In this document: positions 59,696-64,000 of the stretch, piece by piece
Position numbering within the stretch: position 1 is the stretch's first letter
Layout: each line of letters starts with the position of its first letter
Origin: Dyadobacter sp. 50-39
Lineage (GTDB): Bacteria > Bacteroidota > Bacteroidia > Cytophagales > Spirosomataceae
NCBI GenBank assembly: GCA_001898145.1
Contig: MKSR01000012.1
Coordinates: 248,001-312,000 of the forward strand
DNA length: 64,000 bases
Reading direction: 5' to 3'
Program-made: the position numbers and the translations under genes
Notes under the pieces: model-generated
What the model saw: the letters and a program-made list of their open reading frames with translations, nothing else
Told to the model about the DNA's origin: nothing
Databases searched by the model: none

Positions 59696-60874
59696 TTGAA
59701 GGAAGCGGCGGATTTTACACCCTCAACTGAAAACACCGAAAAGAATTGGGAATCGCTACAAGTTGCTTATATCGCAAGTGGTGACCCTGAGGAAGATCGG
59801 CGTTTGGCTGCGCTAGCGCGTGAGCAAGGGAAGGCAGTTTTTCTCCGCGACCTCCCGGAAGAATCCGACGACATCTTTCAATCGGGCGTCGCCAGCCCCG
59901 GAAATGCTGCCCAGGCGTTTCCAGTTTCCAGAAATAATACAAAAACGCCGCTCACCTGGGAGACCATTCAGCAAAAGCTTTGGGCTGCCACGGTACGAAA
60001 AAGAAGCCGTACCGAAATCGCGGTTAACATCTTCTCGGCGATCGCATTGATGGTCATCGGGCATTTGCTCTTTACCTTTTTCACTTACGACCGCCTTACC
60101 ATTTTGTGGAATGAGCTCGAAGTGAGCGAGGGTTTCTTTTATTATGTTCTCGGCGGCTTTGTGGCGCAGATGATCGACGGGGCGCTGGGTATGGCATATG
60201 GCGTCACCGCGTCGACATTCCTGCTCACTGTGGGCGTGCCGCCTTCGGCCGTCAGCGCGAGTGTACATACTTCTGAGATCTTTACGAGCGGCGTATCGGG
60301 TTATATGCACCTGAAATTCGGGAATGTGAACAGCAAGTTGTTCAAGAAGATACTCTTCCCCGGCGTGCTGGGAGCGATTGTCGGCGCCTATGCCCTGTCG
60401 TCCCTGGAAAAATACATTTATATTATTAAGCCGTTGGTGGCAATATATACGCTGATACTGGGAATCCTTATTATCCAGAAAGCGTTAAAGAAACGAGTTG
60501 AAAAAAGGCCGATAAAAAAGATCGGCTGGCTGGCGATGGCAGGTGGTACGCTCGATTCTATCGGCGGAGGCGGCTGGGGGCCCATTGTAACTTCGACGCT
60601 CATTGCGCGGGGAAGGCATCCCAAGTACACCATCGGGTCCGTGAACCTCGCGGAGTTTTTCGTGTCGCTGGCAAGCTCGGTAACATTCATCAGCATTATC
60701 GGATTTTCACACTGGCAAGTGGTGCTCGGCCTGATCCTCGGTGGTATGGTCTCCGCTCCTATCGCCGCCACACTATCCCGCCGTTTACCGATCAAGACCA
60801 TGATGATCATGGTAGGAACCATCGTCATCATCGTAAGCCTGAGGATTATTTATATGGTTTTGAAAGGGTTGTAA
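59696..60874 (+). CDS. TSUP (TauE/SafE) transporter with siroheme-synthase-like N-terminal remnant
   Basis: 392 aa. About residues 25-95 (VAYIASGDPEEDRRLAALAR, then EQGKAVFLRDLPEESDDIF) resemble the second half of the NAD-binding precorrin-2 dehydrogenase (CysG N-terminal) fold, but its dinucleotide loop is missing. From about 110 on there are 8 or so membrane helices of the TSUP family (GGFVAQMIDGALGMAYGVTA, SVHTSEIFTSGVSGY, DSIGGGGWGPIVTSTLIARG). Likely moves sulfate or sulfite for the operon. The frame opens at TTG 59696, one codon after an in-frame TAG, and no ATG exists before the membrane part. So the gene appears to be a 5'-truncated fusion. Confidence 0.78.
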   Translation: MKEAADFTPSTENTEKNWESLQVAYIASGDPEEDRRLAALAREQGKAVFLRDLPEESDDIFQSGVASPGNAAQAFPVSRNNTKTPLTWETIQQKLWAATVRKRSRTEIAVNIFSAIALMVIGHLLFTFFTYDRLTILWNELEVSEGFFYYVLGGFVAQMIDGALGMAYGVTASTFLLTVGVPPSAVSASVHTSEIFTSGVSGYMHLKFGNVNSKLFKKILFPGVLGAIVGAYALSSLEKYIYIIKPLVAIYTLILGILIIQKALKKRVEKRPIKKIGWLAMAGGTLDSIGGGGWGPIVTSTLIARGRHPKYTIGSVNLAEFFVSLASSVTFISIIGFSHWQVVLGLILGGMVSAPIAATLSRRLPIKTMMIMVGTIVIIVSLRIIYMVLKGL

Positions 60875-61011
60875 GCGATAGGCTTTAGGCGATAAGCTTT
60901 AAGCAATAGGCTGAGGGCTAAATCAGAACCGCGTTATTGAATGATATTAATTTGATTGACAATAGATTAACAAAAAAAGCCTAAAGCTTACAGCTTAAAG
61001 CCTACTGCCAT
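60872..61011. repeat. Inverted heptamer array, TARGCNN type (site B)
   Basis: Six perfect units in the left arm: TAAGCGA, TAGGCTT, TAGGCGA, TAAGCTT, TAAGCAA, TAGGCTG (60872-60913). The TAA of the first unit is the stop codon of the TSUP gene. Right arm (60977-61011), on the other strand: ATGGCAG, TAGGCTT, TAAGCTG, TAAGCTT, TAGGCTT. The 63-base centre is AT-rich. It ends 2 bases before the metZ ATG. Confidence 0.75.
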
Positions 61012-61013
61012 TT

Positions 61014-62201
61014 ATGAAAAAACAAACCAAAGCGATACGTACGCAGACCAGTAAAACCAAGTACCGCGAACATTCGACTCCGCTTTTCCTGACCAGCAGC
61101 TTCACATTCGACAGCGCGGAGCAGGGAAAAGCACTTTTTGAGGAAACCGAAGAAGGTAACATATACAGCCGCTTCTCGAACCCGAGTGTGCAGGAGTTTG
61201 TGGATAAGGTTTGTATGCTTGAAGGGTTGGAAGACGGCGTGGCAACGGCAACCGGTATGGCGGCCGTGTTCGCCAGCATGGGTGCATTGCTGAAAAGCGG
61301 CGACCACATCCTGGCCTGCCGTGCATTGTTTGGCTCTGCGCATCAGATCATTACGCAGATATTGCCGAAATGGGGCATCTCGCACACGTACCTGGATGCC
61401 GACGCGAGCGAGGCGGAATGGGAAGCGGCGGTGCAGCCTAATACCCGCATGATCTACCTGGAAACGCCGTCCAATCCCGGACTTGACCTGGTAGACCTCG
61501 CGATGATCGGGCGCATCACTAAAAAACACAATATTATTTTCAACGTAGATAACTGCTTTGCCTCACCTGCATTGCAAACGCCAGCCGATTTCGGTGCCGA
61601 CCTCGTGCTGCATTCTGCCACGAAGTTCATGGACGGACAGGGCCGCGTGCTGGGTGGTGTGGTGGTAGGTAAAAAAGAATATATCAAGGAACTGCGATTC
61701 TTCTGCCGCCAGACGGGACCGTCGATGTCGCCGTTCAATGCTTGGGTTTTGAGCAAAAGCCTGGAAACACTGCACCTGAGGATGGAGAAACATGCTTCCA
61801 ATGCGTTGGCACTGGCTACCGCTTTGGAAAAACACCCTGACGTAAAATCGGTAAAGTATCCGTTCCTCGAATCGCACCCGCAGCATGCTCTTGCGAAACA
61901 GCAAATGAGCGCCGGCGGGTCTATCGTGACGATCGAACTGGAAGGCGGTTTCGAACGTGTCGCGGCATTTATGGATGCATTGGAGATCGCATCGCTGTCG
62001 TCCAACCTTGGCGACACCCGCACGATCGTTACAAACCCAAACACGACGACCCACGCCAAATTGAAGCCGGAAGAAAAAGCCGCATTGGGCATTACCGAGG
62101 GTTTGATCCGCGTTTCTGTCGGTTTGGAAGACATTGAAGATCTCATTGAGGATTTCACCCACGCGGTGGAGGTGTCGGTGAAAAGTGATATATTGGAGTA
62201 G
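61014..62201 (+). CDS. metZ: O-succinylhomoserine sulfhydrylase (Cys/Met metabolism PLP enzyme)
   Basis: 395 aa. The PLP Lys is in LVLHSATKFMDGQGRVLGG (about residue 203); TGMAAVFASMGALLKSGDHI and YLETPSNPGLDLVDL are conserved family segments. It inserts sulfide into activated homoserine to give homocysteine. MetZ is favoured over cystathionine gamma-synthase or MetY because of length and the sulfate-assimilation context, but the activating group (succinyl or acetyl) is not certain. Starts 139 bp after the TSUP gene. Confidence 0.87.
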   Translation: MKKQTKAIRTQTSKTKYREHSTPLFLTSSFTFDSAEQGKALFEETEEGNIYSRFSNPSVQEFVDKVCMLEGLEDGVATATGMAAVFASMGALLKSGDHILACRALFGSAHQIITQILPKWGISHTYLDADASEAEWEAAVQPNTRMIYLETPSNPGLDLVDLAMIGRITKKHNIIFNVDNCFASPALQTPADFGADLVLHSATKFMDGQGRVLGGVVVGKKEYIKELRFFCRQTGPSMSPFNAWVLSKSLETLHLRMEKHASNALALATALEKHPDVKSVKYPFLESHPQHALAKQQMSAGGSIVTIELEGGFERVAAFMDALEIASLSSNLGDTRTIVTNPNTTTHAKLKPEEKAALGITEGLIRVSVGLEDIEDLIEDFTHAVEVSVKSDILE

Positions 62202-62228
62202 GATTTTTTCACTTAAACCCAATTATAT

Positions 62229-62561
62229 ATGCACACTGTAACGATCGAAATACCGGATGAACTGAGCAAAGAGGAAGTATTGCTTCCGATTGTGAAAGAA
62301 CTGTTCGATAAGGGTCTTTTGTCTGCCAAGCAGGCAGCGAAGATGGCCGGTGTTAATGAAAAGGAATTTATTACGAGTGAATTGCCAAAAGACCAGTCGT
62401 CGAGAACTGAAAAGCGATATGAAACGATGGAGGAAGTCCTGCAAGAGCAAATAAAGAGACAGGGCTATACCGGTTTGAACAAGGAGAAAATGGATGCCAT
62501 AAGAGATAGACTGGACATTCAGGAGCCTTTTGAACTGTTGCTTTCACAGTTGACTAAATGA
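62229..62561 (+). CDS. Antitoxin-like protein, partner of the PIN-domain toxin
   Basis: 110 aa. VTIEIPDELSKEEVLLPIVK and LFDKGLLSAKQAAKMAGVNE resemble the UPF0175-type antitoxin (small helical repeat with SxxxAAxxxG). The C-terminal 50 residues are charged and probably bind the toxin. ATGA overlap with the PIN gene. It lies between metZ and cysH. Confidence 0.72.
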   Translation: MHTVTIEIPDELSKEEVLLPIVKELFDKGLLSAKQAAKMAGVNEKEFITSELPKDQSSRTEKRYETMEEVLQEQIKRQGYTGLNKEKMDAIRDRLDIQEPFELLLSQLTK

Positions 62562-63004
62562 GATATGTACTCGATACAAACATCATAATCGCCTATTTGA
62601 GAAAGCAACCTTTCTGGTATAGAATACAAGAAACTTTTGGTCTTTTTGAAACCGGAAATGAGGTAATGCTTCCGGCAGTTATTATAGGTGAATTGCGTTC
62701 GCTGAGTATTCAGAATAATTGGGGAGAACGCAGAAAAGCTGAGATGGAGGAATTGATTAATGAATTTGTTCCTCTTTTTCAACTGGCTGAGGACGCAATC
62801 AATCGCTACGCCGAGATTGACGCATTCAGTCAGGGAAGATTACCGGGGCTCAGGCTGGAATGTTCAGCAAGGAATATGGGGAAGAATGATTTGTGGATTG
62901 CGGCGGTGGCGAGCGCGTTGAATGCTACACTGGTTACGACCGACGGCGATTTTGATCATTTGAATAACCGGTTCCTGAATGTCGCCCGATTTGAATTGAA
63001 ATAA
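62558..63004 (+). CDS. PIN-domain toxin (VapC-like)
   Basis: 148 aa. MRYVLDTNIIIAYL, LPAVIIGELRSLSI, ARNMGKNDLWIAAVASALNA and TLVTTDGDFDHL supply the acidic PIN residues in the usual order. VapC RNases cut tRNA or rRNA. The pair is inside the sulfate-assimilation operon, on the same strand as its neighbours, 9 bp before cysH. Confidence 0.85.
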   Translation: MRYVLDTNIIIAYLRKQPFWYRIQETFGLFETGNEVMLPAVIIGELRSLSIQNNWGERRKAEMEELINEFVPLFQLAEDAINRYAEIDAFSQGRLPGLRLECSARNMGKNDLWIAAVASALNATLVTTDGDFDHLNNRFLNVARFELK

Positions 63005-63012
63005 TTTACACC

Positions 63013-63714
63013 ATGAACGAAACATTAGCATCTTTAAACGCTGCCATCGAGGGCAAAAGTGAAACAGAGTCGCTTGCGATACTGGCGGAGCTTTTTCCCG
63101 GTGAAGTCGTTTTTTCAACCAGCCTGGGGTATGAAGATCAGGTGATCAGCGACCTCATTTTAAAGAACGGCATCAATATCGGGATCTTCACGCTCGATAC
63201 CGGAAGGCTTTTTGCTGAGACTTACATGACTTTGCAAAAGACCAACAACCGCTACGACACTAAAATAAAAGTGTACTACCCGCAAACCGACGCGGTAGAG
63301 AACCTGGTGAGCACGAAAGGACCGCTTAGCTTCTACGAATCCATTGAAAACCGTAAGGAGTGCTGCTTTATCCGCAAGGTGGAGCCGCTGAATCGTGCAT
63401 TGGCAGGTGCGAAAATCTGGGTGACGGGTATCCGGGCAGAACAGTCGGGAAACCGTCATGATATGCCGAGGCTCGAATGGGACGAGGCACACCAGCTCTT
63501 CAAGTTCCACCCGATTTTGCATTGGTCGTTCGAAGAGGTAAAACAATACGTGAAATCAAACGGCATACCTTATAACCCGCTGCATGACAAAGGCTTCGTG
63601 AGCATTGGCTGCGCACCATGTACCCGCGCGATCCAGGAAGGCGAAGATTTCCGCGCCGGAAGATGGTGGTGGGAGGACGAATCGAAGAAAGAATGCGGGT
63701 TGCATGCGAAATAG
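63013..63714 (+). CDS. cysH: Thioredoxin-dependent APS reductase (CysH family, Fe-S type)
   Basis: 233 aa. The CysH fold reduces activated sulfate to sulfite. A Cys-Cys pair (117-118, RKECCFIRKVEPL) and C200-x2-C203 (GCAPCTRAIQEG) are the ligands of a [4Fe-4S] cluster, and C228 in ECGLH is the catalytic Cys. The cluster type uses adenylyl sulfate (APS) rather than PAPS. STSLGYEDQVISDL is the substrate-binding start region. In an operon with TSUP, metZ and cysD. The stop codon TAG opens heptamer site C. Confidence 0.92.
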   Translation: MNETLASLNAAIEGKSETESLAILAELFPGEVVFSTSLGYEDQVISDLILKNGINIGIFTLDTGRLFAETYMTLQKTNNRYDTKIKVYYPQTDAVENLVSTKGPLSFYESIENRKECCFIRKVEPLNRALAGAKIWVTGIRAEQSGNRHDMPRLEWDEAHQLFKFHPILHWSFEEVKQYVKSNGIPYNPLHDKGFVSIGCAPCTRAIQEGEDFRAGRWWWEDESKKECGLHAK

Positions 63715-63790
63715 CCGTAGGCTATAAGCATTAGGCTTTAAGCTTAGAGAATATTTGGCTTACAGCTTATAGCCTAAAGCTTACAGCTAT
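63712..63790. repeat. Inverted heptamer array, TARGCNN type (site C)
   Basis: Left arm: TAGCCG (six bases, one missing), TAGGCTA, TAAGCAT, TAGGCTT, TAAGCTT (63712-63745); the first TAG is the cysH stop. Right arm (63756-63790), on the other strand: ATAGCTG, TAAGCTT, TAGGCTA, TAAGCTG, TAAGCCA. The centre is only about 10 bases. It ends 25 bases before the cysD ATG. Confidence 0.7.
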
Positions 63791-63815
63791 TAACAAAAAA
63801 TCAATAACCAAAAAT

Positions 63816-64000
63816 ATGTCAATTTCAGTGAACGAGGCCTCCGACATCCAACGGGAGATTAGTGAACGCAGCGCTCCGGATTACCTGGATCAGCTGGAAG
63901 CAGAGGCCATTTACATTATGCGTGAAGTAGCCGGCCAGTTTGAGCGCCCTGCCCTGTTGTTTTCAGGAGGTAAGGATTCGATCACATTGGTTCATTTGGC
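63816..64000 (+). CDS. cysD: Sulfate adenylyltransferase subunit 2 (CysD), partial
   Basis: The first 61 codons are present before the window ends. YLDQLEAEAIYIMREVAGQF leads into the PP-loop LLFSGGKDSITLVHL, the ATP pyrophosphatase motif of CysD. CysD with CysN makes APS from sulfate and ATP, feeding the APS reductase upstream. ATG 63816 follows heptamer site C. Confidence 0.92.
   Translation, partial: MSISVNEASDIQREISERSAPDYLDQLEAEAIYIMREVAGQFERPALLFSGGKDSITLVHL

Noticed and set aside
60872-61011. SAM-type riboswitch before metZ
   Set aside because: The gap is almost wholly explained by the heptamer arms and shows no SAM aptamer core that I can recognise.

Overview
The window looks like chromosome of a Bacteroidota bacterium, most likely a Cytophagales/Spirosomaceae member close to Dyadobacter. 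The reasons are two SusC/SusD pairs, a FecI-type sigma factor/FecR pair, DUF4403, DUF2279 and DUF2027-Smr proteins, an S16 protein with a long Ala/Glu tail, and many promoters of the Bacteroidota form (TAnnTTTG at -7). No strain or species can be fixed from the sequence alone. No tRNA, CRISPR array, complete insertion sequence or prophage was recognised.

Region 1 (1-24 kb) is mostly housekeeping. It holds a MarR-type regulator cut by the window edge, lpxB and queD, hldD, a free-standing sufB, a CPA2 cation/proton antiporter, a PLP enzyme, an RluA-type pseudouridine synthase, a GNAT enzyme, the rpsP-rimM-trmD operon, an OmpA-family protein, the RNase P RNA gene (rnpB), an envelope cluster (DUF4403, DUF2027-Smr, DUF2279, VWA), fabG, a YiaA-like protein, an SDR and a small ABC transporter.

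Region 2 (24.4-40 kb) is a glycan-degradation region. It holds a Tat-exported glycosylasparaginase, two GH29 fucosidases, a GH76-like mannanase, an ECF sigma/anti-sigma pair feeding an STN-domain SusC, a SusD and a Tat-exported sugar isomerase-like TIM barrel. The set fits use of fucosylated or mannosylated glycoprotein glycans.

Region 3 (40-59.6 kb) starts with a regulator that fuses an InsA-like zinc ribbon to a LacI repressor. It sits across from a second SusC/SusD operon with a LacI-type palindrome between them. The operon continues with a lipoprotein-like protein of unrecognised family that carries a flavinylation-like motif (DAKAGAT), a secreted FAD oxidoreductase, an ApbE flavin transferase, a large secreted toroid-like protein and a sodium symporter. 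A GH2 enzyme and a second, cytoplasmic FAD oxidoreductase follow. I infer an extracytoplasmic redox system joined to glycan uptake; this is the most interesting part of the window.

Region 4 (59.6-64 kb) is a sulfate-assimilation operon: a TSUP transporter with a siroheme-synthase-like N-terminal remnant, metZ, a VapBC-like module, an APS-reductase-type cysH and the start of cysD.

Five toxin-antitoxin modules lie between 26.9 and 63 kb, one with a frameshifted YoeB. Three intergenic gaps carry inverted arrays of a degenerate heptamer, TARGCNN, whose first unit supplies or overlaps the upstream stop codon. A related TCGGCNN array lies between queD and lpxB.
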